The translations under genes and the position numbers were made by a program. This document shows, piece by piece, positions 48,308 through 57,183 of a DNA stretch of 64,000 nt. Position 1 is the stretch's first letter. Every line of letters starts with the position of its first letter. The stretch is from Microlunatus kandeliicorticis (GTDB lineage Bacteria > Actinomycetota > Actinomycetes > Propionibacteriales > Propionibacteriaceae). The notes under the pieces were generated by a model. The model saw nothing but the letters and a program-made list of their open reading frames with translations. It searched no databases and was not told where the DNA came from. The stretch is taken from contig NZ_JACGWT010000001.1 in NCBI RefSeq assembly GCF_014137855.1, forward strand, positions 186,001 through 250,000, written 5' to 3'.

Positions 48308-49256
48308 GCGCACCCGCGAGGACGTCCTCGACGACCTCGACCGCGTCGACCGGATCGACGGCGCGGGATCGTCCGGTCCGGACCAGCCGGGGGAGCCGGA
48401 CGGCAGCGTCGGAGGACCGACGCCGCGTCCCGGGCGGACCCGTCCGCCGCGACCGGCCGGCTCCGGCCCGGTGCGCTGGACGTTGCGGCTGGTGGCGATC
48501 GGTTACGTGGTGGTGCTGGTGCTGCTGCCGCTGGCGGTGATGCTGGTCCGGGTGTTCGGCGACGGGCTCGGGGCCTTCGTGGCCTCGGTCACCGCACCCG
48601 AGGCGGTCACCTCGATCATCCTGTCGGTCGAGGTGGCGGTGCAGTCGGTGGTGATCAACACCGTGTTCGGGCTGGCCGCCGCGTTGTTGATCACCCGCTA
48701 CCGGTTCTGGGGGCGGTCGGCGCTGAACGCGCTGATCGACGTCCCGGTGTCCGTGTCGCCGGTGATCGCCGGTCTGGCCCTGATCCTGGTCTACGGGCAG
48801 AACGGCTGGTTCGGCGGCGCACTGGCCGCGGTCGGCGTCCAGGTGATCTACAACGCCCCCGGCATCGTGCTCGCGACGTCGTTCGTCACGTTGCCGCTGG
48901 TGGTGCGCGAGCTGGTGCCGGTGCTGGAGGAGATCGGGCTCGAGCAGGACCAGGCCGGCCGAGCGCTCGGGGCCAACGCCTGGCAGCGGCTGTGGCGGCT
49001 CACGCTGCCGAGCGTCCGCTGGGCGCTGGCCTACGGCGTGGTGCTGAGCCTGGCCCGCGCGCTCGGCGAGTACGGCGCGGTCCGGGTGGTGGCCGGCAAC
49101 ATCTTGGGCTACACCCAGACCATGCCGCTGCTGGCGGCGCAGCGCTACACCGACCTGGACGAGAACGGCGCCTTCGCCATCAGCTTCGTGATGGTGGCGA
49201 TCGCCGTGCTGAGCATCGTGGTGGTCGCGATCCTGCGGCCCAAGGAGGAGTCGTAG
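48300..49256 (+). CDS. cysW: Sulfate ABC transporter permease CysW
   Basis: A 318-residue permease with [24 protein letters not shown] loop [21 protein letters not shown] and [16 protein letters not shown], the CysW pattern. The N-terminal 60 residues form a charged, Pro/Gly-rich cytoplasmic extension that CysW of other bacteria lacks. The GTG start overlaps the cysT stop by 8 nt; if the extension is not made, an internal start near residue 55 would be needed, but none with a good ribosome binding site is seen. Confidence 0.93.
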   Translation: MAERTREDVLDDLDRVDRIDGAGSSGPDQPGEPDGSVGGPTPRPGRTRPPRPAGSGPVRWTLRLVAIGYVVVLVLLPLAVMLVRVFGDGLGAFVASVTAPEAVTSIILSVEVAVQSVVINTVFGLAAALLITRYRFWGRSALNALIDVPVSVSPVIAGLALILVYGQNGWFGGALAAVGVQVIYNAPGIVLATSFVTLPLVVRELVPVLEEIGLEQDQAGRALGANAWQRLWRLTLPSVRWALAYGVVLSLARALGEYGAVRVVAGNILGYTQTMPLLAAQRYTDLDENGAFAISFVMVAIAVLSIVVVAILRPKEES

Positions 49257-49258
49257 GG

Positions 49259-50254
49259 ATGGCGGACGCACAGCGCGCGGCGGGGATCCGCGCCGACGGG
49301 ATCAGCAAGCGGTTCGGCGACTTCGTCGCACTCGACGACGTCGACCTGGCGGTGCCGAGCGGCCGGCTGACCGCACTGCTCGGGCCGAGCGGGGGCGGCA
49401 AGTCGACGCTGCTGCGGATCATCGCCGGGCTCGACACCGCCGACACCGGCACCGTGGTGATCGACGGCCAGGACGCCACCCGACTGCCGCCGCAGCGTCG
49501 TGAGGTCGGGTTCGTCTTCCAGCACTACGCCGCGTTCAAGCACCTCAGCGTGTTCCGCAACGTGGCCTTCGGGCTCGAGGTGCGGCGCCGGCCCAAGGCC
49601 GAGATCCGGGCCCGGGTGCACGAGCTGCTCGAGCTGGTGCACCTGACCCAGTTCGCCGACCGGTTGCCCGCGCAGCTCTCCGGCGGGCAGCGGCAGCGGA
49701 TGGCGCTGGCCCGCGCGCTGGCCGCCGAACCCAAGGTGCTGCTGCTCGACGAGCCGTTCGGCGCGCTCGACGCCAAGGTGCGCAAGGAGCTCCGCGACTG
49801 GCTCCGCCGGCTGCACGACGAGGTGCACGTGACCACGGTCTTCGTCACCCACGACCAGGAGGAGGCGCTCGAGGTCTCCGACGAGATCGTGGTGATCAAC
49901 CACGGTCGAGTCGAGCAGGTCGGCAGCCCCAACGACCTCTACGACCGCCCGGCCAACGAGTTCGTGATGGAGTTCCTCGGCCCGACCACCCGGCTCGACG
50001 GCCGGCTGCTCCGCCCGCACGACATCGACGTCTTCGCCGACGCGGCGCCGGGCACCGTGCCCGCGGTGGTCCAGCGGCTGCAGCGCGTCGGCTTCGAGGT
50101 GCGGGCCGATCTCAGGCGGACCGACGGCGACCAGCAGACCTTCTGGGTCCAGCTCACCCCCGGCCAGGTCGAGACCCTCGACCTCGCCGTCGACACCCCG
50201 GTCTGGGTCCGCCCGGCCCGACGCGCCGCGGTGATCGAACCCGCCCTGACCTGA
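49259..50254 (+). CDS. cysA: Sulfate ABC transporter ATP-binding protein CysA
   Basis: A 331-residue ATPase: Walker [10 protein letters not shown] at 42-50, Q-loop [12 protein letters not shown], signature [15 protein letters not shown], Walker [13 protein letters not shown] and H-loop [12 protein letters not shown]-terminal TOBE-like regulatory domain (about 255-331, [10 protein letters not shown]) follows. It starts 2 nt after the cysW stop with AAGGAGGAG shortly upstream and completes the importer. Confidence 0.95.
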   Translation: MADAQRAAGIRADGISKRFGDFVALDDVDLAVPSGRLTALLGPSGGGKSTLLRIIAGLDTADTGTVVIDGQDATRLPPQRREVGFVFQHYAAFKHLSVFRNVAFGLEVRRRPKAEIRARVHELLELVHLTQFADRLPAQLSGGQRQRMALARALAAEPKVLLLDEPFGALDAKVRKELRDWLRRLHDEVHVTTVFVTHDQEEALEVSDEIVVINHGRVEQVGSPNDLYDRPANEFVMEFLGPTTRLDGRLLRPHDIDVFADAAPGTVPAVVQRLQRVGFEVRADLRRTDGDQQTFWVQLTPGQVETLDLAVDTPVWVRPARRAAVIEPALT

Positions 50255-50278
50255 GGCGCCGCGAGGAACGCCATCGAC

Positions 50279-50440
50279 GTTCCCTGAGCCTGTCGAAGGG
50301 GCGGAGCGGCGCTTCGACAGGCTCAGCGCGCGTGCGACGGGCTCAGCGCGCGTGCGACGGGCTCAGCGCGCGGACGCCACGTTCCCTGAGCCTGTCGAAG
50401 GGAGAGCGGCGCTTCGACAGGCTCAGCGCGCGTGCGACGA
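50279..50440. repeat. Cluster of dispersed CTTCGACAGGCTCAG repeats in both orientations
   Basis: Two copies of TTCCCTGAGCCTGTCGAAGG-type sequence (50280 and 50392) are each followed by the reverse arm CGCTTCGACAGGCTCAGCGC, forming large hairpins, with extra CGACGGGCTCAGCGCGCGTG units between. The block fills most of the 203-nt gap behind cysA. The same core occurs at 6169 and 12153. Confidence 0.85.
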
Positions 50441-50457
50441 GGTCGCCGCAGAAGGGC

Positions 50458-51039
50458 TCAGCGGGTGCCGGTGATGATCACCGTGGGGAGGGTGATGGTG
50501 GCGCCGGTGGCGGTGCAGGTGGCCGAACCGGTGGTGCCGGTGGGGACGATCCGGTCGGCGATCTGACGGGCGCTCGAGGTCCGGTCGACGCCGAAGCCCT
50601 TGAGCCGGGCGCTGCCGGTGGCGTCAGTAACCGTCATGGTGAGGTCGTCCGGGCTGCCGGAGTAGTCCCCGGTGATCGTCCCGTCGAAGGTCAGGTCGAC
50701 GGTGCCGGGGCCGACGTCGAGCTTCATCGCCGAGGCGCCGTCGGAGTCGAGGGTCCAGCGTCCGTCGGTGAAGGCCAGGGTGAGGTCGCCGCCGGTCCCG
50801 GTGCCCAGTGCGGACGCCGATCCCTGCCCCTCCAGCCGGGTGATCGTGTACCGGCCGTCGGGGCAGCGGTCGCTCGCCGTCGGGCTCGCAGCGGCGCTGG
50901 TCGCGCTGCTGGCCGGGGCCGGCACCGGGCTGGGCGGGCTCGACGGCGACCCGGTGCACCCGGCGGTGAACGCCGTCAGCAGCACCGTCGCGGCCGCAGG
51001 CACCCCGCCGACCACACCCCACCGTCGTCCCGACACCAT
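50458..51039 (-). CDS. Secreted lipoprotein of unknown function
   Basis: A 193-residue lipoprotein with signal peptide and lipobox LTAFTAGC, a Ser/Pro/Ala-rich linker, and a beta-rich domain (YTITRLEGQGSASALGTGTG, LTLAFTDGRWTLDSDG, VDLTFDGTITGDYSGSPDDL) closed by a Cys pair (RCPDG and ATCTA). No family could be named with confidence. It is the sole gene of its unit, with the repeat cluster downstream. Confidence 0.75.
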   Translation of the reverse strand: MVSGRRWGVVGGVPAAATVLLTAFTAGCTGSPSSPPSPVPAPASSATSAAASPTASDRCPDGRYTITRLEGQGSASALGTGTGGDLTLAFTDGRWTLDSDGASAMKLDVGPGTVDLTFDGTITGDYSGSPDDLTMTVTDATGSARLKGFGVDRTSSARQIADRIVPTGTTGSATCTATGATITLPTVIITGTR

Positions 51040-51137
51040 GGTGCGGATCTCCCCCCGATCGTCCGTCCGAGGTGATCACTCTAGGTGGGCGTTCCTGTGC
51101 GTGATCATCACCGGCGGCTCGGGACGCGGCGCCCGGC

Positions 51138-51743
51138 TCAGGCCCGGGCCTCGCGGGCCACCCGTTCGAGCCGGTCGCGGTAGCCGGCCCACCAGTCGGC
51201 GTCCCCGCCGGGGAGGTTGGCGTTGCCCTGCTGCATCCCCGCCGCACCGTCGACCAGCTCGCGCACCAGGTCGGCCTGGCCGGCGTGCCGGTGGGTCTCG
51301 GCGATCATGTGGGTGAGGATCTGCAGCAGGGTCACCGTGGACCGCTCCGGCGGCCACCACGGGACGGTGCCGGTGGCGTCCAGCGCGAGCGCCTCGATCG
51401 TCGCGTCGGCGTGTGCGGCGACCCGACGGTAGAGCCCGGTGACCTGCTCGGCGGTCTCGTCGGCGGTCGCCCACATGTCGGCGTTGTCCTCGGCGTCGTC
51501 GTCCATCCAGGGCATCGGCTCGGGGAACGGCCGGCCGAAGCAGTCGCCGAAGTAGCCGGCCTCGGTGCTCGCCGCGTGCTTGACCAGCCCGAGCAGGTTG
51601 GTCCCGGTCGGCACCAGCGGGCGGCGCTGGTCGTACGGCGACAGCCCCTCGACCTTCCACAACAGCGCGTCCCGCCCGCGCCGCAGGTAGCCGTGCAGGT
51701 GCTGCTTGGCCGCCGCGGCCGCCGCCTCGTCCAGACCGGTCAT
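51138..51743 (-). CDS. DinB-like protein, DUF664 family
   Basis: A 201-residue four-helix-bundle protein of the DinB/DUF664 group. Candidate metal-binding histidines are in VKHAASTEAGYFGDCF and ILTHMIAETHRHAGQADLVR. Related proteins include metal-dependent thiol transferases (mycothiol- or bacillithiol-linked), so a mycothiol-related role is possible but not shown. ATG at 51743 overlaps the threonine synthase stop by 4 nt (ATGA). Confidence 0.85.
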   Translation of the reverse strand: MTGLDEAAAAAAKQHLHGYLRRGRDALLWKVEGLSPYDQRRPLVPTGTNLLGLVKHAASTEAGYFGDCFGRPFPEPMPWMDDDAEDNADMWATADETAEQVTGLYRRVAAHADATIEALALDATGTVPWWPPERSTVTLLQILTHMIAETHRHAGQADLVRELVDGAAGMQQGNANLPGGDADWWAGYRDRLERVAREARA

Positions 51744-53023
51744 CGCCCCATGCTGGCAGACCCCGCCGAGGCCGACGAGCCCTCACCGGCCGGTCGCCCG
51801 TCCCGGTCGACCAGCGGCAGCCGGTAGTCGACGGTCTCGGGATAGATCAGCCCGCTGCCGGTGTTGAGCACCACCACGCGCTCGGAGCCGTCGAGCCAGC
51901 CGTCGGCGCGGAGCCGACGCACCGCGGCCAGGCAGGCGCCGCCCTCGGGACAGACGAACAGCCCCTCGGCCGCCGTCACCGCCCGTTCCTCGGCCAGCAG
52001 GTCGGCGTCGCCCACCGCCACCGCGGTGCCGCCGGTCTCGCGGACCGCGGTGAGCATCAGCCGGTCGCCCAGCGCGGTGGGCACGTTGATCCCGAACGCG
52101 ACGCTCGGGGTGACCTCGACCGGCTCGGCGTGGTCGAGCCCCGCCTCGTACGCCGCGACGATCGGCGCGCAGCCCGCAGCCTGGACCGCAACCAGCCGGG
52201 GCAGCGGCCCCTCGACCCAGCCGAGCATGACCAGCTCCTGCAGCGCCTTGTGGATGCCGATCAGCCCGACGCCGCCGCCGGCCGGGTAGACGATCACCTC
52301 GGGCAGCCGCCAGCCGAGCTGCTCGGCGATCTCGTAGCCCATGGTCTTCTTGCCCTCGATCCGGTACGGCTCGCGCAGCGTCGAGACGTCCTGCCAGCCG
52401 GCGAACCGCTCGGGCTCGGCGGCCATCCGCTCGCGGACCAGCCGCCCGGCGTCGTTGATTAGGCCGTCGACCAGCACCACGTCGGCGCCGGCGGCCACCG
52501 CCTCGCGCCGGCAGACGTCCGGCGCACCCACCGGCATCATGATCATCGACGCCAGCCCGGCCCGCGCCGCGTAGAGCGCCCAGGCCGCGCCGGCGTTCCC
52601 GTTGCTGGGCATGGCGATGCCGCCGACGCCGAGCTCGCGGGCCCGGGACACCCCGACCGCCGCGCCCCGCGCCTTGAACGACGCCGTGGGCAGCGCGCCC
52701 TCGTCCTTGATCATCAGCCCGGGGACGCTGATCGCCGCGCCGTACCGAGCGGCCGGCAGCAACGGCGTCCAGCCCTCCCCGAGGGTGGTCACGTGCGCGG
52801 GGCCACGGACCGGGAGCACCTCGTGGTAGCGCCACAGGTCGGCCGGCCGGGCGGCCAGCGCGTCCCGGTCGACGGTGGCCCGGACGTGGTCGAGGTCGTA
52901 GCGGACCAGCAGCGGGGCACCCGTCGGGCTCAGCCCGGCGACGACGTCGGCGTCCTGGCGGGTGCCGGTGCGCGAGCACTCGAGGTGGCTGAGGGCGGAG
53001 AAGTCGTTCACCGGGTCAGTCAA
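51740..53023 (-). CDS. thrC: Threonine synthase (PLP-dependent)
   Basis: A 427-residue fold-type II PLP enzyme of the threonine synthase type, which converts O-phosphohomoserine to threonine. It has an N-terminal zinc-site remnant region (SALSHLECSRTG), the start-lobe TTLGEGWTPLLPA, PLP Lys K117 in LPTASFKARG, the asparagine loop SNGNAGAAWALYAARAG, and the phosphate loop YPAGGGVGLIG. Threonine synthase is the best match; related threonine dehydratase-like enzymes cannot be fully excluded. The TTG start at 53023 overlaps the upstream stop as TTGA, which supports it over GTG at 53011. Confidence 0.85.
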   Translation of the reverse strand: MTDPVNDFSALSHLECSRTGTRQDADVVAGLSPTGAPLLVRYDLDHVRATVDRDALAARPADLWRYHEVLPVRGPAHVTTLGEGWTPLLPAARYGAAISVPGLMIKDEGALPTASFKARGAAVGVSRARELGVGGIAMPSNGNAGAAWALYAARAGLASMIMMPVGAPDVCRREAVAAGADVVLVDGLINDAGRLVRERMAAEPERFAGWQDVSTLREPYRIEGKKTMGYEIAEQLGWRLPEVIVYPAGGGVGLIGIHKALQELVMLGWVEGPLPRLVAVQAAGCAPIVAAYEAGLDHAEPVEVTPSVAFGINVPTALGDRLMLTAVRETGGTAVAVGDADLLAEERAVTAAEGLFVCPEGGACLAAVRRLRADGWLDGSERVVVLNTGSGLIYPETVDYRLPLVDRDGRPAGEGSSASAGSASMGR

Positions 53024-53328
53024 CCGTCCCGCTCCGACCCGGTCGCGGCCGGTCCGTCACCGACCGGACGCCACTCGCGGAGGAAGGCCAGCACCCGTTC
53101 CGCGGGCATCTCGCACGGACGGAGCAGGTCCCCGGCCCGGGTCCGGTAGACGTTGGTGGACACCAGACCGTCGCCGCCGAGCTCCTCGGCCACCACAGCG
53201 ACCGCACCGCCGCCGGCGGCGTCGGTGCGGCGCATCCCGTACCGGCGTCCGCGCCAGACCACCGCTGTCCACCCCGTCGGCACCCGCGCGAGCAGCGCAG
53301 CCAGCCCGTCGTCGGCGTCCTCGCTCAT
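53020..53328 (-). CDS. Small conserved hypothetical protein coupled to thrC
   Basis: A 102-residue protein beginning MSEDADDGLAALLARVPTGW and containing AVVWRGRRYGMRRTDAAGG, then VVAEELGGDGLVSTNVYRT and LRPCEMPAERVLAFLREW. Related small proteins are sometimes labelled as methionine sulfoxide reductases, but no reductase active-site motif is seen, so no function is assigned. Its stop overlaps the thrC start by 4 nt. Confidence 0.7.
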   Translation of the reverse strand: MSEDADDGLAALLARVPTGWTAVVWRGRRYGMRRTDAAGGGAVAVVAEELGGDGLVSTNVYRTRAGDLLRPCEMPAERVLAFLREWRPVGDGPAATGSERDG

Positions 53329-53363
53329 CGGGTGATCACCCGAGCCAGTCTGCAGCGCGCGCA

Positions 53364-53369
53364 TACATT
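53364..53369 (+). promoter_or_regulatory. -10-like hexamer TACATT of a leaderless promoter
   Basis: TACATT ends 7 nt before ATG at 53377, in a locally A/T-rich patch, and no Shine-Dalgarno sequence is present. Confidence 0.5.
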
Positions 53370-53376
53370 GGCGGGC

Positions 53377-54507
53377 ATGACCACCCGCCGCTGGCTGCTG
53401 ACCGCGGGGGCCGCGGCCGCGCTGGTCGGCGGTCCGCTGGCCTTCGGTGCCCGGCCGGTGCGCGCGCCCGCCGTCTCGGCGCCCGAGCTGGCCCGACGGA
53501 TCCGCGGCACCGCAGGACTCGGCTGGTCGGGTCTGGTCGAGACCACCGGCGGGCTCCGGGTCCCGGCCGCCGCCACCTTCGCCAACCTCGGTCCGCTGCT
53601 CGGCAGCGACCAGCGGTTGCGGGCCTGGTGGCGCGGGGCGACCGACTGGCGGATCGACCGGATCACCGGCAGCGGCGAGACCGACCTGGTCCGGCACCAC
53701 GACCTCCAGCTGCGCTGGACGTTCGGTTCGCAGCGCGCGGTCTTCACCCCGGTCTCGGCGCTCCGGCTGCCCGACGTCTCCGACCTGCTCCCGCCGACGC
53801 TCGGACGGCGCCTGCTGGCCGGCGCCCGCGACGCCGAGCTGACCGCGCTACCCTCCGCCCGCGTCGCCGGAGTGGCCGCCGCCGGGCTCCGGCTGGTGCC
53901 CCAGCAGGAGGGCGGGACGATCCGCCGGGTCGACCTCTGGGCCGACCCGGCGACCGGGACGGTGCTGCGGCTCGCGGTGCACGCGACCGATCCGGACCGG
54001 CCGGTGCTGACCACCGGGTTCACCGAGGTCGACCTGGCCGTCCCACCAGCCGAGCGGACCCAGTTCGTCCCGGCCGAGGGCATGCGGGTCAGCGTCGACC
54101 AGTCCGTCGACGCGGCCGCCGAGGCCAACGCGCTCACCGGCGTCCGGCTGCCCGCCAGCCTGGCCGGGTTGCCGCTGCGGACCGCGGCCGACGGCCGGCT
54201 CGGGGTCTACGGCCGTGGACCGACGTCGATCTTCCTGCTCCCGCTGCGCGCCACGGTGGCCCGGCCGTTGCGGCTCCAGCTGCGCCGCACCGGTGCCCGC
54301 CGCGACCCGGCCGGGACGCTCGGCCGGACCGGCCCGATCGGGCTGCTGCTCACCGGCTGGCGGCGTCCGACCTCCGGCACCCCGGGGTCGAGCGCCGGCT
54401 ACGGCGGGGTCCCGGGCGGCGGGTTCGGCTCGGGCTACCTGCTCACCGGGACGGTGACCGACCCGCTGCTCCGCCGGGCGGCCGGTGGGCTGGTGTTCGG
54501 CTCGTGA
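53377..54507 (+). CDS. Exported RseB/MucB/LolA-like protein coupled to an ABC exporter
   Basis: A 376-residue protein with an N-terminal signal segment (TTRRWLLTAGAAAALVGGPLAFG, shown in part, with twin Arg). The body has the LolA/RseB-like pattern: SGLVETTGGLRVP, LRAWWRGATDWRIDRI, ETDLVRHHDLQLRW, LRLVPQQEGGTIRRVDLWAD and GTVLRLAVHATD, that is, a half-barrel that binds lipid or an anti-sigma factor. A Gly-rich tail includes GSSAGYGGVPGGGFGSGYL. It overlaps the ATPase gene by 4 nt (GTGA), so it probably serves the exporter, for example by handling an exported lipid or sensing envelope state. Confidence 0.75.
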   Translation: MTTRRWLLTAGAAAALVGGPLAFGARPVRAPAVSAPELARRIRGTAGLGWSGLVETTGGLRVPAAATFANLGPLLGSDQRLRAWWRGATDWRIDRITGSGETDLVRHHDLQLRWTFGSQRAVFTPVSALRLPDVSDLLPPTLGRRLLAGARDAELTALPSARVAGVAAAGLRLVPQQEGGTIRRVDLWADPATGTVLRLAVHATDPDRPVLTTGFTEVDLAVPPAERTQFVPAEGMRVSVDQSVDAAAEANALTGVRLPASLAGLPLRTAADGRLGVYGRGPTSIFLLPLRATVARPLRLQLRRTGARRDPAGTLGRTGPIGLLLTGWRRPTSGTPGSSAGYGGVPGGGFGSGYLLTGTVTDPLLRRAAGGLVFGS

Positions 54508-55469
54508 TCCGCACCCGGGGGCTGACCAAGCAGTACGGCGCCGTCCGCGCGGTCGACGGCGTCGGTCTGGACGTCCGCGAGGGCGACGTCTACGGCTTCC
54601 TCGGCGCCAACGGCTCGGGCAAGACCACCACGGTCCGGATGCTGCTCGGGCTGGTGCTCCCCACCTCGGGGGCGATGGAGGTGCTGGGCTCGTCGATGCC
54701 CGCGGCCCGCGCCCAGGTGCTGCCCCGGGTGGGCGCTCTGGTCGAGGGGCCGGGGGCGCACGCGCACCTCTCGGGCCGGACCAATCTCGACCTGCTCGAC
54801 CGGGCCGGTCGCGACCGGCTGGCCACCGGGGCCCGGGCCGAGCGGATCACCGAGGTGCTGGCCGAGGTCGGGCTCGACCCGGCCGACCGGCGTCCGGTCC
54901 GGACCTACTCGCTCGGGATGCGGCAGCGGCTCGGGCTGGCCGCCGCGCTGCTCCGGCGCCCGGCGCTGCTGGTGCTCGACGAGCCGACCAACGGGCTCGA
55001 CCCGCAGGGCATCGGCGAGATCCGCGACCTGCTGCTCCGGCTCAACGCCGCGGGCACCACCGTCTTCCTGTCCAGCCACCTGCTCGCCGAGGTCGAGCAG
55101 CTGTGCACCCGGGTCGGGGTGATCGACCGCGGCCGACTGGTCCTGCAGGAGCCGCTCGAGGGCCTGCTGACCCCGCCGGGGGTGGTCGCGGTGAGCACCC
55201 CGGAGACCGGGCGGGCCGCGTCGCTGCTCGGGCGTCGGGTGCTCGGCGCCGAGCCCGGCCGGCTGCTGGTGGAGTCCTGGGACCCGGCGGCGCTCAACGC
55301 CGAGCTGGTCGGCGCCGGGGTGCCGGTCACCGCGTTCGGACCCTGGCGCCGCGAGCTCGAGCAGGTGGTGCGGGAGGCGACCGCGGTGCGCCGCGATCCC
55401 GTGCTGCCGGACCCGCCCGAGGACGCGGCCCCGGCCGGCACCCGCGAGTACCTGAGCACCCGACCATGA
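54504..55469 (+). CDS. ABC transporter ATP-binding protein (CcmA/NatA type)
   Basis: A 321-residue ATPase with Walker A GANGSGKTT (about 34-42), Q-loop GALVEGPGAHAHLSG, signature YSLGMRQRLGLAAAL, Walker B LLVLDEPTNGLDP and H-loop VFLSSHLLAEVEQL. The C-terminal 90 residues form a DUF4162-like extension. It pairs with the permease that starts in its stop codon (ATGA). This layout is of drug, bacteriocin or lipid exporters; the substrate is unknown. Confidence 0.9.
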   Translation: MIRTRGLTKQYGAVRAVDGVGLDVREGDVYGFLGANGSGKTTTVRMLLGLVLPTSGAMEVLGSSMPAARAQVLPRVGALVEGPGAHAHLSGRTNLDLLDRAGRDRLATGARAERITEVLAEVGLDPADRRPVRTYSLGMRQRLGLAAALLRRPALLVLDEPTNGLDPQGIGEIRDLLLRLNAAGTTVFLSSHLLAEVEQLCTRVGVIDRGRLVLQEPLEGLLTPPGVVAVSTPETGRAASLLGRRVLGAEPGRLLVESWDPAALNAELVGAGVPVTAFGPWRRELEQVVREATAVRRDPVLPDPPEDAAPAGTREYLSTRP

Positions 55470-56290
55470 TCACGTTGCTCCAGGTCGAGCTGATCAAGCT
55501 GTTCCGCCGGCCGCGGACCTGGGTGATCATCGCGATGCTGCTCGCGCTGCCCACCCTGGTCGCGGTGCTGCTGGCGATCACCGGGATCGCGCCCGGGCCG
55601 GGGGAGGGGCCGCCGTTCCTGTCCGCGGTGCTCAGCGACGGCACGCTGTTCCCGCTGGCCGCGCTCGGCGTGGTGCTGCCGCTGTTCCTGCCGATCGCGG
55701 TGGCGGTGCTCGGTGGCGACGCGATCGCCGGCGAGGCCCAGGCGGGCACCCTGCGCTATCTGCTGATCCGGCCGGTCGGCCGGGCCCAGCTGCTGGTCGC
55801 CAAGCTGGTCACGGTGGTGGTCTTCGTGGTCGTCGCGGTGGCGGTGGTGGCGGCGGTCACCGCGCTCGAGGGCCGGCTGCTGCTCGGCCAGGCCCCGCCG
55901 GGCGCCGGCGTGATCGGGCTCAGCGGCCAGTCGCTGGACCCGCAGGAGCTGGCCTGGCGGACGGCGCTGGCGCTCGCCTACGTGGTGGTGTGCATGCTCG
56001 GTGTCGCCGCCGTCGCGGTGTTCTTCTCCACCGTCACCGGCTCGTCGGTCGGGGCCGCGCTGGCCACCATCGGGGTGCTGATCGCCTCCACCGTGCTGCT
56101 CGGGCTGGACGCCGCCGCCGCGCTGCACCCCTATCTGCCGACCCGCTACTGGCTGGCCTTCGTCGACCTGTTCCGCGAGCCGATCCTGTGGCGCGACGTG
56201 GTCCGCGGCTTCCAGGTGCAGCTCGGCTACCTGGTTGTGTTCGGGCTGGCCGCCTGGGCCAGCTTCGGCACCAAGGACGTCGTCGACTGA
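55466..56290 (+). CDS. ABC-2 type transporter permease
   Basis: A 274-residue membrane protein with six membrane segments: LFRRPRTWVIIAMLLALPTL opens it, then GDAIAGEAQAGTLRYLLIRP, the conserved turn of ABC-2 permeases, then VAKLVTVVVFVVVAVAVVAA and further spans. The ATG overlaps the ATPase stop by 4 nt. It should act as a homodimer with the ATPase. Confidence 0.9.
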   Translation: MITLLQVELIKLFRRPRTWVIIAMLLALPTLVAVLLAITGIAPGPGEGPPFLSAVLSDGTLFPLAALGVVLPLFLPIAVAVLGGDAIAGEAQAGTLRYLLIRPVGRAQLLVAKLVTVVVFVVVAVAVVAAVTALEGRLLLGQAPPGAGVIGLSGQSLDPQELAWRTALALAYVVVCMLGVAAVAVFFSTVTGSSVGAALATIGVLIASTVLLGLDAAAALHPYLPTRYWLAFVDLFREPILWRDVVRGFQVQLGYLVVFGLAAWASFGTKDVVD

Positions 56291-56313
56291 GGCCGGCGCG
56301 GCCGTCCGGGCGA

Positions 56314-56343
56314 GCCGGACTCAGCCGGACTCAGCCGGACTCA
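56314..56343. repeat. Three tandem 10-bp repeats GCCGGACTCA between convergent genes
   Basis: GCCGGACTCA occurs three times head to tail just behind the permease gene; the last unit reaches into the stop codon of the minus-strand lipase gene (C-terminal C-stop). Confidence 0.85.
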
Positions 56344-57126
56344 GCAGCGGACGACGGTGGGGGCGCTCGGCGGCCCGACCCCGAGCGCGGACCGGACCAG
56401 CGCCCGGGTGACCGGGTCGTCCGGCAGCCCGGCGTGCGTCGTCCGGGCCGCCGGGCAGACCTGCTGGACGACCACGTTGAGCGCGCCGTCGAGCGCGGCG
56501 CTGTCCACCGGGGTCACCACCTGGTCGGCGGTCGAGCGCAGCGTCACCCAGACCGGCCCGGGCGGGGTCTCACCGTCGGCGGCCAGCCGCCGCAGGAGCG
56601 GGCTGTCGGGGACCAGCTGCTCACAGGCCGTCGGACAGCCGCCGCCGAGCTCGCCGGCGAGCTGGGCCTGGGTGGTGCCGTGCTGGGGCGCGCCGAGCGA
56701 CACCACCCGGCGGGCCAGCCGGTGGCCGGTGCCGTCGGCGACCCAGAGCCGGGCGACCACGCCGCCGGCCGAGTAGCCGACCACGTCCACCGACGGAGCG
56801 CCGGTGCGGTCCAGCACCGACGCGGCGAACCGCCCGAGCGCGTCGGCCTGCGCGGACAGGTCACCCGTGCCGTCGCCGACCTCGGGGACCACCAGCGCGT
56901 CGCGTCCGGTGCCACGCAGCTCGGCGGCCAGCCCCTGCAGCGAGGCGCCGGTGCCGCCGTACCCGGGGACCAGCAGCACCGGACCGGGCCGGTCCTGCGG
57001 CGCCGTGCGGCTCTCGCGGACCGTTCGGACCACCACCGCCGTCCCCACCGCGAGCACCAGAGCGACTGCGAGTGCGAGCAGCCCGAGCCCCAGCCGGCGA
57101 CGCGGCGGTGATAGCGCCTCGAACAT
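56341..57126 (-). CDS. Membrane-anchored or secreted lipase-like alpha/beta hydrolase
   Basis: A 261-residue hydrolase. A signal-anchor follows a basic start (LSPPRRRLGLGLLALAVALVLAV). The oxyanion side is VLLVPGYGGTGAS, the nucleophile elbow GYSAGGVVARLW (Ser of G-Y-S-A-G), and VTLRSTADQVVTPVDSA supplies the acidic residue; the catalytic His is in TTHAGLPDDPVTRALV. The Cys pair CPTAC and CPAA could form a disulfide outside the cell. This is the Streptomyces lipase class 2/LipA-like pattern; it should cleave lipid or ester substrates. Confidence 0.85.
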   Translation of the reverse strand: MFEALSPPRRRLGLGLLALAVALVLAVGTAVVVRTVRESRTAPQDRPGPVLLVPGYGGTGASLQGLAAELRGTGRDALVVPEVGDGTGDLSAQADALGRFAASVLDRTGAPSVDVVGYSAGGVVARLWVADGTGHRLARRVVSLGAPQHGTTQAQLAGELGGGCPTACEQLVPDSPLLRRLAADGETPPGPVWVTLRSTADQVVTPVDSAALDGALNVVVQQVCPAARTTHAGLPDDPVTRALVRSALGVGPPSAPTVVRC

Positions 57127-57183
57127 CGGTCTCCTCGGACGGCGAGCGGGGTCTCCAGCCTGACCGGTCGCTCCAACCCGACC

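Noticed and set aside
50279-50440. Insertion sequence remnant or attachment site
   Set aside because: No transposase or integrase fragment and no target duplication; the core recurs elsewhere as a palindromic repeat.
53020-53328. Peptide methionine sulfoxide reductase
   Set aside because: The small protein has only one cysteine (RPCEMP) and none of the MsrA or MsrB motifs, so only a hypothetical label is justified.
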